Source of the DNA: Paenibacillus sp. FSL K6-3182
Lineage (GTDB): Bacteria; Bacillota; Bacilli; Paenibacillales; Paenibacillaceae
DNA: 64,000 bases
Reading direction: 5' to 3'
Assembly (NCBI RefSeq): GCF_037976325.1
Contig: NZ_CP150265.1
Location: forward strand, 3,157,501 to 3,221,500
Shown here: positions 9,119 through 18,047 of the stretch, one piece after another
Numbering within the stretch: position 1 is the stretch's first letter
Layout: each line of letters opens with the position of its first letter
The notes under the pieces: generated by a model
Seen by the model: only the letters and a program-made list of their open reading frames with translations
What the model was told of the DNA's origin: nothing
Database searches by the model: none
Translations under genes and position numbers: made by a program

Positions 9119-10531
9119 ATGTCAAAACAGCAAATTGGTGTAATTGGATTAGCCGTAATGGGTAAAAACCTTGCCCTTAACATTGAAAGCAGAGGCTTCA
9201 CGGTATCGGTGTTCAACCGTTCCCGCGAGAAGACTGATGATCTTGTTAAAGAAGCAGTTGGAAAAAATCTTGTTCCTACTTATACAATCGAGGAATTTGT
9301 TCAATCATTGGAAGTTCCCCGCAAAATTTTGATTATGGTACAAGCAGGTGCAGGAACAGACGCAACGATTGATTCGCTTGTTCCACATTTGGCTGAAGGC
9401 GATATCATCATCGATGGCGGCAACGCTTATTTCCCTGATACTGTTCGTCGCAGCAAAGATCTTGAAGCTAAAGGCTTCCGTTTTATCGGAACTGGCGTTT
9501 CTGGCGGCGAAGAGGGAGCACTAAAAGGACCTTCTATCATGCCGGGTGGACAAAAATCCGCTTACGAGCTGGTTGAACCCATTCTTACTGCTATTTCAGC
9601 TAAAGTTGGAGACGATGCTTGCTGCACATATATCGGACCAGATGGCGCCGGTCATTATGTGAAAATGGTACATAACGGAATCGAATACGGCGATATGCAG
9701 CTGATTTGCGAAGCTTATGATCTGCTTAAAAACGTACTTGATGTTAGTGCTGAAGAGCTGCACGAAATTTTCTCCGAGTGGAATAAAGGCGAGCTTGACA
9801 GCTATCTAATCGAAATTACTAGAGATATCTTCTCCAAATACGATCCTGAGACAGGCAAGCCAATGGTAGATGTTATCTTGGATTCCGCTGGTCAAAAAGG
9901 TACTGGAAAATGGACAAGCCAAAGCTCGCTAGATCTTGGCGTACCGCTTTCAATCATTACAGAATCCGTATTTACTCGTTTCTTGTCAGCTATGAAAGAA
10001 GAGCGCGTTGCGGCAAGCAAAGTACTTAACGGACCTGCAAAAACACCTTTCCAAGGTGACAGAGCAGCATTTATCGAATCTGTTCGCAAAGCATTGTTCG
10101 CAAGTAAAATTTGCTCGTACGCTCAAGGATTTGCTCAAATGCGTGCAGCTTCTGAAGAATTTAACTGGGATCTTAACTACGGCGAAATCGCTATGATCTT
10201 CCGCGGCGGCTGCATTATCCGTGCTCGCTTCCTGCAAAATATCAAAGACGCTTACGACCGTGATCCTAACCTGCGCAACCTTTTGCTTGATTCTTATTTC
10301 CAAAACATCGTTGAGTCGTACCAAGGGGCTTGGCGTGAAGTGATCTCCACTGCAGTTTCGAACGGAGTGCCGGTTCCTGCATTCTCAAGTGCAATTGCTT
10401 ACTTCGACAGCTACCGTACGGAGCGTTTGCCTGCAAACCTGCTTCAAGCGCAGCGTGACTACTTCGGTGCTCACACGTTCAAACGTGTAGACAAAGAAGG
10501 AAGCTTCCACTTTAACTGGATGCAATCTTAA
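9119..10531 (+). CDS. gnd: 6-Phosphogluconate dehydrogenase, decarboxylating
   Basis: Converts 6-phosphogluconate to ribulose 5-phosphate and CO2 in the oxidative pentose phosphate pathway. 470 residues, the normal full length. The N-terminal Rossmann fold begins [21 protein letters not shown] with the VFNRSREK segment that contacts NADP. The catalytic region holds the [19 protein letters not shown] signature with Lys, His and Asn. The helical C-terminal domain has [14 protein letters not shown] and ends HFNWMQS. The ATG follows an AAGGATGGA site. Monocistronic by context; the next gene is convergent. Confidence 0.97.
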   Translation: MSKQQIGVIGLAVMGKNLALNIESRGFTVSVFNRSREKTDDLVKEAVGKNLVPTYTIEEFVQSLEVPRKILIMVQAGAGTDATIDSLVPHLAEGDIIIDGGNAYFPDTVRRSKDLEAKGFRFIGTGVSGGEEGALKGPSIMPGGQKSAYELVEPILTAISAKVGDDACCTYIGPDGAGHYVKMVHNGIEYGDMQLICEAYDLLKNVLDVSAEELHEIFSEWNKGELDSYLIEITRDIFSKYDPETGKPMVDVILDSAGQKGTGKWTSQSSLDLGVPLSIITESVFTRFLSAMKEERVAASKVLNGPAKTPFQGDRAAFIESVRKALFASKICSYAQGFAQMRAASEEFNWDLNYGEIAMIFRGGCIIRARFLQNIKDAYDRDPNLRNLLLDSYFQNIVESYQGAWREVISTAVSNGVPVPAFSSAIAYFDSYRTERLPANLLQAQRDYFGAHTFKRVDKEGSFHFNWMQS

Positions 10532-10543
10532 TTAGATCAGCCA

Positions 10544-10867
10544 TTAGTTCCTCGTCTCGCGAGGATTGTCCTTATTTAAGCCATAAGCTGCTTGACGCAA
10601 ACAGTCGCGCAGCCGATCGGCCTCTTGATTGGAATAATGTCTGCGATGGATGAGCGACATGGCCGCTTCGGCAAAGAAATGAAAATTTTGCAATAAGCGT
10701 GGCTGCGTAAGATCCTTTAAGGCTGGATCTTCGTCAGCCACCTTTTTTTTAATAAATTCAAGCATCCAGACCACATCCTCCCGGCAAAGGGGATGGTCAG
10801 GATCGAGAATACGATTGAAGCGTTTTTGAGTTGGACTCTGATCAGGCAACTGAAGTTCACTGTTCAT
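10544..10867 (-). CDS. Unrecognised small protein, 107 aa
   Basis: Reverse-strand gene between gnd and aroK. An ATG at 10912 is in frame, but the one at 10867 (MNSELQLPDQSPTQKRF) has an AGGAG site about 11 nt ahead and is preferred. The product is soluble, predicted helical, with conserved-looking charged and aromatic positions (LQNFHFFAEAAMSLIHRRHYS) but no motif I can name. It ends 13 bp from the gnd stop, so the two genes are tail to tail with little room for a terminator. Function unknown. Confidence 0.65.
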   Translation of the reverse strand: MNSELQLPDQSPTQKRFNRILDPDHPLCREDVVWMLEFIKKKVADEDPALKDLTQPRLLQNFHFFAEAAMSLIHRRHYSNQEADRLRDCLRQAAYGLNKDNPRETRN

Positions 10868-11012
10868 CGCTAATGTCACTCCTATTCTCGAATAAACATC
10901 TTTATCATCCATACGGCATATATAACTTTTTTATACCCTAGTATTACAAAAAAATGATATGATATTGTAGAAAAATTGGTTTAACAAGAACGAAAAGGGT
11001 GAAACGGTTACG

Positions 11013-11537
11013 ATGGGAAGGCAACAATTGAGTAAATTAGTGCTTATCGGGTTTATGGGAACCGGCAAATCAACCGTCAGCAAGCTGCTTTCCGAGAAGG
11101 TGGGCTGCACGCGCATCGACGGCGATGAAGAAATCGAAAAGCTGGAAAACAAGCGGGTTTCTGATATTTTTGCATCGGATGGCGAAGCAGGATTCCGGAT
11201 CATTGAAACCAAAGTGCTGGGAACGATTTTGGAGCGCGAGGATACCTGTGTGGTTGCAACAGGCGGCGGCGCAGTGCTAAGTCCCATTAATCGTGAGCTA
11301 ATGCTTAAAAACGGTTTTGTCGTCGCTTTAAAGGCGAGCCCAGATCAAATCATCGCTCGGGTAAAGACGGACACAGAGCGGCCTTTGCTTCAAGGCGATG
11401 CAGAGGAGCGAGTTAATCTGCTGCTTAAACAGCGTGAGCATGCTTACGATTTTGCTCATTTTACGATCGATACGACAAATATGAGTGTGGAAGAAGTTGT
11501 TGCTGCAATACTCGAGCAATGGTCGCTTCATAAATAA
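11013..11537 (+). CDS. aroK: Shikimate kinase
   Basis: Phosphorylates shikimate with ATP, the fifth step of the chorismate pathway. 174 residues, standard length. The P-loop is GFMGTGKST near residues 12-20, the shikimate-binding Asp lies in RIDGDEEIE, an Arg in EAGFRIIE, and the glycine-rich VVATGGGAVLS; the lid Arg is in TDTERPLL. The substrate-binding DxD motif is present as DGD. The ATG is preceded by AAAGGGTGA. aroA, the next enzyme of the pathway, follows 77 nt later on the same strand, so the two are probably co-transcribed. Confidence 0.95.
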   Translation: MGRQQLSKLVLIGFMGTGKSTVSKLLSEKVGCTRIDGDEEIEKLENKRVSDIFASDGEAGFRIIETKVLGTILEREDTCVVATGGGAVLSPINRELMLKNGFVVALKASPDQIIARVKTDTERPLLQGDAEERVNLLLKQREHAYDFAHFTIDTTNMSVEEVVAAILEQWSLHK

Positions 11538-11614
11538 CTGAGATCATCATCACCTCAATCAGCCGATCAGCTGTAGATGTGTATATATTATTGTAAAGGG
11601 AGATCATACGAACT

Positions 11615-12910
11615 ATGGACGTTTTAGTGACACCAACGCCAAGACTTGAAGGTGAACTTCAAGCGCTTTCTTCAAAAAATTATACCACTCGCTACCTTCT
11701 GGTAGCCGCTCTAGCTGAAGGAACGAGTACGATTTATTTCCCAGCCCACAGTGAAGACAGCGATGCAATGCGCCGCTGCATTCGGGATTTGGGAGCAACG
11801 GTTGAGGAAGACGAGGAGAAAATCGTTATTACCGGTTTTGGCCGCAATCCTAAGCCAGTTGAGCAGCTGGATGTAGGTAACGCAGGTGCGGTTTTGCGGT
11901 TTTTGATGGCCATCGCGGCACTTTGCCCAGACGTAACCTTTATTAATCGTTATCCAGATTCTCTAGGTAAACGACCTCATAGCGACCTCATTGAATCTTT
12001 GACAGCGATGGGCGTTTCTATTGAGCATAATGAAGGCAAGCTGCCTATTCGAATTCAAGGCGGCGCTCCAAAGGGCGGCAAAATTCAAGTTTCAGGCAAC
12101 ATAAGCTCGCAATTTTTGAGTGCGCTGCTGTTTTTGACGCCTCTTCTCGAAGAGGACAGTGAAATTGAAGTGCTGCATGATTTGAAGTCAAAAGTAGTAG
12201 TTGGCCAGACACTAGAAGTATTGGAGCAAGCGGGTATTGTTATCCATGCAGATGAGGACTATATGAGGTTCCGCATCCCAGGCGGTCAAAGCTATGAAGC
12301 AAAAACTTATTCTGTGCAAGGCGACTACCCGGGGTCTGCAGCCATTCTAGCAGCTGCGGCTGTAACGGAATCGGATGTCATCGTACACCGTTTGGAAGAG
12401 AAGAGCAAGCAAGGCGAACGCGCTGTCGTTGATGTGTTGAAAATGATGGAAGTTCCGCTTACGCATGAGAATGGCATTGTCCACGTGAAGGGCAATGGCA
12501 AGCTCAAAGCAGTCGAGTTCGATGGCGATCATGCAACGGATGCTGTACTTGCAATGGTTGCAGCGGCTGTTTTTGCTGAAGGCACATCTAGATTTTATAA
12601 TGTAGAAAATTTGCGCTACAAAGAGTGTGACCGCATTACCGATTATTTGAATGAATTAAGAAAAGCTGGAGCCAATGTCGAAGAACGCCAAGCTGAGATT
12701 ATCGTGCATGGACGTCCTGAAGGTGTAGAGGGCGGTGTCGAAATCAATGCGCATTACGACCATCGTGTCATCATGGCATTATCGGTCGTTGGATTGCGTG
12801 CGAAACAGCCTATTCGAATTCGTGATGCACATCATGTAGCGAAGTCCTATCCGATATTCTTCGATCATTTGCAAGCTTTAGGCGCTAAGGTTGAATGGAT
12901 TGAAGGTTAA
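11615..12910 (+). CDS. aroA: 3-Phosphoshikimate 1-carboxyvinyltransferase (EPSP synthase) with unusual active-site loop
   Basis: Joins shikimate 3-phosphate and PEP to form EPSP. 431 residues. Landmarks of the two-domain fold are present: K21 and R26 in SSKNYTTRYL, SGNISSQFLSALL, DHATDAV with the catalytic Asp, RYKECDRI with the catalytic Glu, HYDHRV and the HVAKSYP Lys. The loop that in E. coli reads NAGTAMRP (G96, T97, P101) reads NAGAVLRF here, so the T97 and P101 positions are Ala and Phe (A92, F96), while the Gly is kept. The second residue of the Lys-Ser motif is Asn. These positions shape the glyphosate site in known enzymes; tolerance here is inference only. RBS AAGGGAGA. Confidence 0.95.
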   Translation: MDVLVTPTPRLEGELQALSSKNYTTRYLLVAALAEGTSTIYFPAHSEDSDAMRRCIRDLGATVEEDEEKIVITGFGRNPKPVEQLDVGNAGAVLRFLMAIAALCPDVTFINRYPDSLGKRPHSDLIESLTAMGVSIEHNEGKLPIRIQGGAPKGGKIQVSGNISSQFLSALLFLTPLLEEDSEIEVLHDLKSKVVVGQTLEVLEQAGIVIHADEDYMRFRIPGGQSYEAKTYSVQGDYPGSAAILAAAAVTESDVIVHRLEEKSKQGERAVVDVLKMMEVPLTHENGIVHVKGNGKLKAVEFDGDHATDAVLAMVAAAVFAEGTSRFYNVENLRYKECDRITDYLNELRKAGANVEERQAEIIVHGRPEGVEGGVEINAHYDHRVIMALSVVGLRAKQPIRIRDAHHVAKSYPIFFDHLQALGAKVEWIEG

Positions 12911-12964
12911 TTATTAGTTGACGTTTAGAAGCTTGTTCACAAAATAATGAATCGAGGTATGATC

Positions 12965-13399
12965 ATGGCATTTGAGAATCCAACTCGCGAGCATATTAAG
13001 GGTATTTTGGAGAATAGCACGACGGTAGCTGTTGTAGGCTTGTCAGACAATCCAGAGCGCGTATCCTATATGGTATCTGAAGCGATGCAAGCGAAGGGCT
13101 ATACGATTATTCCTGTTAATCCTAACGCCGATTCAATCTTGGGACAAAAAAGTTATGCCTCTCTAAAAGATATTCCCGTGCCAGTAGATATCGTAAATGT
13201 TTTTCGCAGAAGCGAGCATACGCCGCCTGTAGCTGAAGAGGCGGTTGCCATCGGCGCAAAAACCTTCTGGCTGCAGCTTGGCATTGCAAACGAGGAAGCG
13301 GCTTCGATTGCTGCAGCAGGCGGTCTAGAGGTTATAATGGATCGTTGTATCAAGGTGGAGGATTCCATCTTGCTTCCGAACGGGAAACCCAAAAGATAA
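12965..13399 (+). CDS. CoA-binding domain protein (YccU-like)
   Basis: Small single-domain Rossmann-fold protein, 144 residues. The N-terminal part shows TTVAVVGLSDNPERVSYMV and GYTIIPVNPNADSILGQKSYASLKDI, typical of the CoA-binding domain family also seen in succinyl-CoA synthetase alpha. The C-terminus has the family's GLEVIMDRCIKVE. An ATG at 12947 is in frame, but a GAGG site lies after it and 7 nt before the ATG at 12965, which also gives the usual MAFENPT start. The physiological role of stand-alone members is unknown. Confidence 0.88.
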   Translation: MAFENPTREHIKGILENSTTVAVVGLSDNPERVSYMVSEAMQAKGYTIIPVNPNADSILGQKSYASLKDIPVPVDIVNVFRRSEHTPPVAEEAVAIGAKTFWLQLGIANEEAASIAAAGGLEVIMDRCIKVEDSILLPNGKPKR

Positions 13400-13438
13400 C
13401 AGTTATAAAAAACAGGTCACTCCTACACAATAAGAAAG

Positions 13439-13504
13439 CTTCAAGAGCGATTGCGTACTTGTTTTTCGCATGTAGAAAGCGAAACAAGCGGCATTCACTT
13501 GAAG
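13439..13504 (+). promoter_or_regulatory. Two-tier stem in the leader of the low-complexity protein gene
   Basis: An outer stem CTTCAAG (13439-13445)/CTTGAAG (13498-13504) encloses an inner stem CTTGTTTTTCGC (13458-13469)/GCGAAACAAG (13479-13488) with two bulged T. It lies between the CoA-binding gene and the AAGGAGG site of the next gene and has no T-run after it, so it looks like a structured leader rather than a terminator. Function unknown. Confidence 0.45.
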
Positions 13505-13536
13505 ACAATACGATTGTAATTCAAGGAGGACACGAC

Positions 13537-14178
13537 GTGAATCAGTTTTCGCAACAACCGGGTAATTACCAAGGCCAACAGAGCTACCTTAACCAAAATG
13601 CACATTTTGAGCCATCTGGCCATGTGCAATCGCATTATCAAGGGCAGCTAAGCCAACCGACTTTTGGCAGAGAAACGCACTCAATTGTTGCTAACTCGCC
13701 AGGCGGTTACCAATCGTCTAATGCTTATAGCCAAGGAGCACAAACACAACATTATGCTCCTAATAACTATTCGAATATGACGCATCCGGTGGGAACGAAC
13801 AATTCATTCATGTCGCATCAACCGGTTCACAGCTACGCGCAATCGCCAGCAACGGCGTTTGGCAACGTAGGTCCGGTTATCGCACATGTAGGTTATCAAG
13901 CTGGTTCTGAGCATAACCAACAACATTCCTACTACCAGCCATCCTCGAATAATGGGGCGCAGTATGCTCAGCATGCAGCATCCAATTATGGAGGTTACGG
14001 CCAATCGCAATTCCAAAATGGATATGGCGGTATGACACAAACGCACTCAAACACGTCGCTTCACCCTGTATATGAAGCAACGAATGCTTATCAAAATGCA
14101 GGGCCTGTCATTTCTCATGTAGGCTGGCAGTCGACGAGTGCAGTCAATTCTTCTCCTTATTCAGGCGGTAATCGATAA
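13537..14178 (+). CDS. Low-complexity Q/N/S/Y/G/H-rich protein with a duplicated motif
   Basis: The open frame starts upstream at 13345, but the AAGGAGG at 13523-13529 points to the GTG at 13537, giving 213 residues. The protein is almost devoid of Lys, Asp and Leu and rich in Gln, Asn, Ser, Tyr, Gly and His, with no signal peptide or membrane helix. A 10-residue motif occurs twice: GPVIAHVGYQ near 112-121 and GPVISHVGWQ near 190-199. Composition resembles spore-coat or prion-like proteins, but I do not recognise the family and cannot assign a role. The codons are not unusual and the frame is clean, so it is a real gene. Confidence 0.7.
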   Translation: MNQFSQQPGNYQGQQSYLNQNAHFEPSGHVQSHYQGQLSQPTFGRETHSIVANSPGGYQSSNAYSQGAQTQHYAPNNYSNMTHPVGTNNSFMSHQPVHSYAQSPATAFGNVGPVIAHVGYQAGSEHNQQHSYYQPSSNNGAQYAQHAASNYGGYGQSQFQNGYGGMTQTHSNTSLHPVYEATNAYQNAGPVISHVGWQSTSAVNSSPYSGGNR

Positions 14179-14215
14179 CACTTTTTTAATACAATTAGAA
14201 AAGAATCATCAACAT

Positions 14216-14244
14216 CGGCGGGCCCTTACAGGCTCGCCGTTTTA
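14216..14244 (+). terminator. Terminator after the low-complexity protein gene
   Basis: CGGCGGGCC (14216-14224) pairs with GGCTCGCCG (14231-14239) with one mismatch, followed by TTTT. Confidence 0.75.
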
Positions 14245-14246
14245 CT

Positions 14247-14275
14247 TTGACAAAAACGCAGCAAACGCTTAACAT
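14247..14275 (+). promoter_or_regulatory. Candidate sigma-A promoter for the PTS genes
   Basis: TTGACA at 14247-14252 and TAACAT at 14270-14275 with 17-bp spacing, directly after the upstream terminator. The transcript would contain all three hairpin repeats that follow. Confidence 0.55.
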
Positions 14276-14296
14276 CGATATAGATGTGTTGAATAA

Positions 14297-14406
14297 TGCT
14301 TACGGAGTTAGTTTTGTTTTGCAAAACTTGAAGCTTATGCTTACGAAGTAGTTTTGCTTCGCAAAACTAAGCAAATGCTTACGAAGTAGTTTTGCTTCGC
14401 AAAACT
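14297..14406 (+). repeat. Hairpin repeat array A (three copies) in the ptsG-like leader
   Basis: Copies at 14297-14328, 14338-14368 and 14376-14406. Each unit is TGCTTACG(A/G)AGT plus a hairpin. In copies 2 and 3 the hairpin is AGTTTTGCTTCGCAAAACT: eight base pairs closed by a TTC loop. Copy 1 has diverged (TTTTG centre). The last copy runs straight into TTAAGGAGG, the ribosome binding site of the PTS gene. The same family occurs at 22755-22897, 43716-43756 and 51140-51210. Confidence 0.9.
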
Positions 14407-14421
14407 TTAAGGAGGTGCAAG

Positions 14422-16308
14422 ATGGTTTTCATTGGGAGCCTGCAGCAGCTTGGTAGAGCATTCATGCTGCCGATGATTGTTCTGCCAGGTGCGGCTATAT
14501 TTTTGAGTTTAAGCAAGCTGCCATGGGATTACTTTGGCCTTCCAGGGATGGAAGGCTATTTACTAGCTGCAAGCGAAACGATTTTTACATATTTACCATA
14601 TATTTTTGCGCTTGGCATCTCACTAGGCTTAACGGGTAATGCTCTCGCAGCAGGGATGGCTGCTCTTGTAGGTATGGCTATTTATAGCGGTATTACAGGG
14701 TCGGCAGAGGTGCCGATTGAACCAACCGTGCTCATTGGTACACTTATAGGAATTATTTCAGGCGTGAGCCATGAGAGGTTTAAAAGCTTAAAATTACCGG
14801 AATACATACAATTTTTTGGCGGACCGCGGTTTGTACCGTTATTTGTAAGTGTTGTTAGTTTGTTGTTCTCAATAGCTATGATCAATATTGCGCCTTATTT
14901 ACAAAGCATGATGATAAATCTGGGTGAAATTGTTGAATCGGGTGGCGGCTTCGGTGTATTTTTATACGGATTTGTACACAGGATTTTGGTTGTATTCGGT
15001 TTGCATCATTTGGTCAGCCATGTATTCTGGTTTCAAATTGGCAGCTTTGAAACAGCTTCAGGACAGATGGTGTATGGCGATCTTCCGCGTTTCTTCGCTG
15101 GCGATCCTACTGCCGGCTCGTTTATGGCTGGACTTTATCCGACGATGATGTTCGCTTTGCCAGCCATCGCATTCGCCATTATTCACGAAGCGCGCGAGGA
15201 TTTAAAGCCGAAAATTCGGAAAACGTTTATGTATGCAGCGCTTGCGTCATTTCTAACTGGCGTTACTGAGCCGGTTGAGTTCGCATTTTTGTTTGTTGCT
15301 CCGTATTTATACGTCGTCCATGCGATATTGTCAGGCATTATCATGTGGGTTACTTACGAGCTTGGCATTAAGCACGGATTCTCCTTCTCAGCAGGAGCCA
15401 TAGATTATGTTATCAACGAGCATTTGGCAACACGAGGTTGGTTAATCATTCCGATCGGCATCGTTGTTGGCTTCGTTTATTACTTTTTGTTTCGCTGGGC
15501 GATACGAAGATTTCGGATTCCGACACCAGGTCGTGAGGAAGGCTCACAGCTTGATGAATGGGCAGGCGATATCCCTTATCGTGCACCGCTTATTTTGCAA
15601 GCCATTGGTGGTAAACAAAATATAGAAAAGATGGAGTCCTGTATTACAAGACTGCGGCTTAAAGTTTCCAACGATAAGCTGCTCGACATAAATGCGCTTC
15701 GAAATCTGGGCGCTGCAGGTGTAATCAAATTAGGCGGTGGACATGTTCAGGTCGTATTTGGCACGTATTCCGAACTTATTCGTGAAGAAATGATCAAGAC
15801 CATTCATCGTGATCAAGCACAAGTTTTGTTCCACTCGCCGATGCAAGGCCGCATGATTCCTCTTGATGAGGTGCCTGATCCGATATTTGCGGGCAAACTC
15901 GTCGGACAAGGCGTCGCATTTATACCGGAGAAAGGAGAGCTTGTATCGCCGGTTAAGGGCAAGGTGATGCATATTTATCCGACGATGCATGCGATCGGCA
16001 TTCTTACTCCTGAGGGGTTGGAAGTTCTGCTTCATATAGGCATAGATACTTCGCGTCTGGCTGGCAAAGCGTATTTTAATGCGCTCGTTAAAGAAGGGGA
16101 CGAAGTTACGCCAGGCATGATGCTTATAAAATTTGATTTGCAGCGTGTTCGAAAGGAGAGCAAATCTCTTGCTACTCCTATGGTCATAACAAATTCTGAT
16201 CTTGTTCACTCATGGCGATTTGCACCTTTCAAAGCGGTGAAAAAGGGGCAGTCCTCGGTATTGTCTGTTGTACTTAAAGAGAGAAACGGTGGAGGGGAAA
16301 CACAATGA
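14422..16308 (+). CDS. PTS system glucose/N-acetylglucosamine-family IICBA permease
   Basis: Imports and phosphorylates a hexose at the membrane. 628 residues in the order IIC (about 1-370, with some eight to ten membrane segments and the GVTEPVEFAF motif), IIB (about 380-460, phospho-Cys 407 in MESCITRLRL) and IIA (about 480-628, phospho-His 538 in VLLHIGIDTSRL). FSAGAIDYVINEHLATRGW and RRFRIPTPGRE look closer to NagE-type than to glucose-type members, so the substrate (glucose or GlcNAc) is left open. The ATG at 14422 has AAGGAGG 9 nt ahead; an in-frame TTG inside the repeat at 14392 is rejected. It overlaps ptsI by 4 nt, and no ptsH lies between. Confidence 0.92.
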   Translation: MVFIGSLQQLGRAFMLPMIVLPGAAIFLSLSKLPWDYFGLPGMEGYLLAASETIFTYLPYIFALGISLGLTGNALAAGMAALVGMAIYSGITGSAEVPIEPTVLIGTLIGIISGVSHERFKSLKLPEYIQFFGGPRFVPLFVSVVSLLFSIAMINIAPYLQSMMINLGEIVESGGGFGVFLYGFVHRILVVFGLHHLVSHVFWFQIGSFETASGQMVYGDLPRFFAGDPTAGSFMAGLYPTMMFALPAIAFAIIHEAREDLKPKIRKTFMYAALASFLTGVTEPVEFAFLFVAPYLYVVHAILSGIIMWVTYELGIKHGFSFSAGAIDYVINEHLATRGWLIIPIGIVVGFVYYFLFRWAIRRFRIPTPGREEGSQLDEWAGDIPYRAPLILQAIGGKQNIEKMESCITRLRLKVSNDKLLDINALRNLGAAGVIKLGGGHVQVVFGTYSELIREEMIKTIHRDQAQVLFHSPMQGRMIPLDEVPDPIFAGKLVGQGVAFIPEKGELVSPVKGKVMHIYPTMHAIGILTPEGLEVLLHIGIDTSRLAGKAYFNALVKEGDEVTPGMMLIKFDLQRVRKESKSLATPMVITNSDLVHSWRFAPFKAVKKGQSSVLSVVLKERNGGGETQ

Positions 16309-18047
16309 TTCAAGGAATAGGGGCGTCAGCAGGCATAGCGATTGGGAGATCGTTTGTGCTTCCGAATTGGGAATGGGAGTTACCGGAGCAAAAAATCGAT
16401 GTAGCTGATTTTGCCCGCGAGTTCGAACGTGTATACGAAGGCATTCGTACCTCTAAGTCTGAAATTGAACAGATTAAAGATGATCTGCGAGATGTTGTCG
16501 GTTCAGAGGAAACACATATATTCGATGCTCATATAGCCATTTTGGACGATCCTGTCTTTATGAATGAAATCCAAGGTATTATCCAACGCCAGTACAAAGC
16601 GGCTGAAGTTGCTGTTAAGGAAGCTATTGATCATTTTGTTACGATGTTTGATCTGCTTGACGATGAGTACATGAAAGAACGGGCGCTAGATATTAAGGAT
16701 GTGGGCAATCGATTGCTGAAGCATCTGCTGGGAGCGCCAGAAATTACACTGCCTTCAGATACGCAGCCATTTATATTGATTGCTAAGGAGTTGTCTCCTT
16801 CTCAGCTAGCACATATTAATCCGCAGCATGTGCTCGGCATTGTGACTCTTGCTGGCAGCAAAACTTCACATTCAGCTATTATGGCTAGAGCGCTCGGCGT
16901 ACCTCTTGTTGTTGGTGTAGAGACGAGGTTAGTTGAGCCTATTCAAACAGGGCAAACGCTAGTTATTGATGGTAATGACGGCACTGTGTTTATCGATCCT
17001 GCTCAGCAAGTTATTGACTATTACACTGAGCTGCACTCCCATCAATCGGAAGCGAAAAAAAGACTGCACGGCATTGCAGGTCATCGCCCGGTAACGCCTG
17101 ATGGCAAAAGGCTGGAGCTTGCAGCCAATATTAGCTCCTACAAAGAGCTGGAAATTGCGATGTCGAGCGGGGCGCATGGGGTTGGGCTGTTCCGCACGGA
17201 ATTTTTGTACATGGATCGAAATCGGTTTCCAAAGGAAGAAGAACAGTTTGAGGTATATCGCAGCGTAGCCGAACGCCTTGAGGGTGAGCCGCTCGTCATC
17301 AGAACGCTGGATGTCGGCGGTGACAAGCAGCTCGATTATTTTGACCTGCCAGAGGAAGACAATCCTTTCCTAGGTTACAGAGCCATTCGGATATCGCTGG
17401 ATCGTAAAGATTTGTTCAAAACGCAGCTTCGTGCTATTTTGCGGGCAAGTCATTACGGTCAAGTAAAGCTTATGTATCCGCTTATTTCATCTGTCGATGA
17501 AGTACGTGCTGCAAATGCAGTATTAAACGAAGCGAAGCTTGAGCTTGAAGCAGCGGGGTATCCCTATGATAAAGGGATGAAGATCGGAATTATGATTGAA
17601 GTTCCTGCCGCAGTTATGATCGCTGATTTACTCGCGGAAGAGGTTGATTTCTTTAGTATCGGCACGAATGACCTGGTACAGTTTACGTTAGCTGTGGATC
17701 GTATGAATGAGGAAATCGCACACTTGTATGAGCCTTACCATCCAGCGCTCATTCGAATGCTGCGCATGACGGTGGAAGCGGCAAAACGAAGCGGGATTAC
17801 GGTTGGCGTGTGCGGTGAGCTTGCAGGGGATCTAAGAGCGCTGCCGATATGGCTAAGCCTTGATGTAGATGAGCTGAGCATGTCTTCACATTCGATTTTG
17901 CCCATCAAGGAAAGGCTGCTCTTCACTTCACAAGAAGAAAGCCATGAGGTATTTCAGCAGCTGCATCATTGCCGTACAAGTACAGAAATATTAGAGCAGC
18001 TAACTGGTTTTATGGAGCGCTTGGACAAAAAAACAGCGAATGGTTAA
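16305..18047 (+). CDS. ptsI: PTS Enzyme I (phosphoenolpyruvate-protein phosphotransferase)
   Basis: Takes the phosphoryl group from PEP and passes it to HPr. 580 residues, full length. The phospho-His is H189 in SKTSHSAIMAR (same number as in E. coli Enzyme I). The C-terminal PEP-binding barrel has FRTEFLYMDR, DVGGDKQLDYF, and the catalytic Cys at 503 in GVCGELAGD. The usual GGRTSHS is GSKTSHS here, which is mild. Start ATGA overlaps the permease stop, so the two are translationally coupled. In B. subtilis and relatives ptsH separates ptsG and ptsI; here it is absent from the operon, so HPr must be encoded elsewhere, or this pair is a second, dedicated set. Confidence 0.95.
   Translation: MIQGIGASAGIAIGRSFVLPNWEWELPEQKIDVADFAREFERVYEGIRTSKSEIEQIKDDLRDVVGSEETHIFDAHIAILDDPVFMNEIQGIIQRQYKAAEVAVKEAIDHFVTMFDLLDDEYMKERALDIKDVGNRLLKHLLGAPEITLPSDTQPFILIAKELSPSQLAHINPQHVLGIVTLAGSKTSHSAIMARALGVPLVVGVETRLVEPIQTGQTLVIDGNDGTVFIDPAQQVIDYYTELHSHQSEAKKRLHGIAGHRPVTPDGKRLELAANISSYKELEIAMSSGAHGVGLFRTEFLYMDRNRFPKEEEQFEVYRSVAERLEGEPLVIRTLDVGGDKQLDYFDLPEEDNPFLGYRAIRISLDRKDLFKTQLRAILRASHYGQVKLMYPLISSVDEVRAANAVLNEAKLELEAAGYPYDKGMKIGIMIEVPAAVMIADLLAEEVDFFSIGTNDLVQFTLAVDRMNEEIAHLYEPYHPALIRMLRMTVEAAKRSGITVGVCGELAGDLRALPIWLSLDVDELSMSSHSILPIKERLLFTSQEESHEVFQQLHHCRTSTEILEQLTGFMERLDKKTANG

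Noticed and set aside
14253..14280. cre site upstream of the ptsG-like gene
   Set aside because: GCAAACGCTTAACAT needs an inserted base to match the consensus; too weak.
14392..14424. In-frame N-terminal extensions of the ptsG-like protein and of ylbG through the repeats (MLRKTLRRCKM, MLRKPLRREKM)
   Set aside because: They translate the hairpin and the ribosome site; the acuC and yugN-like copies are not in frame, so the peptide is coincidental.
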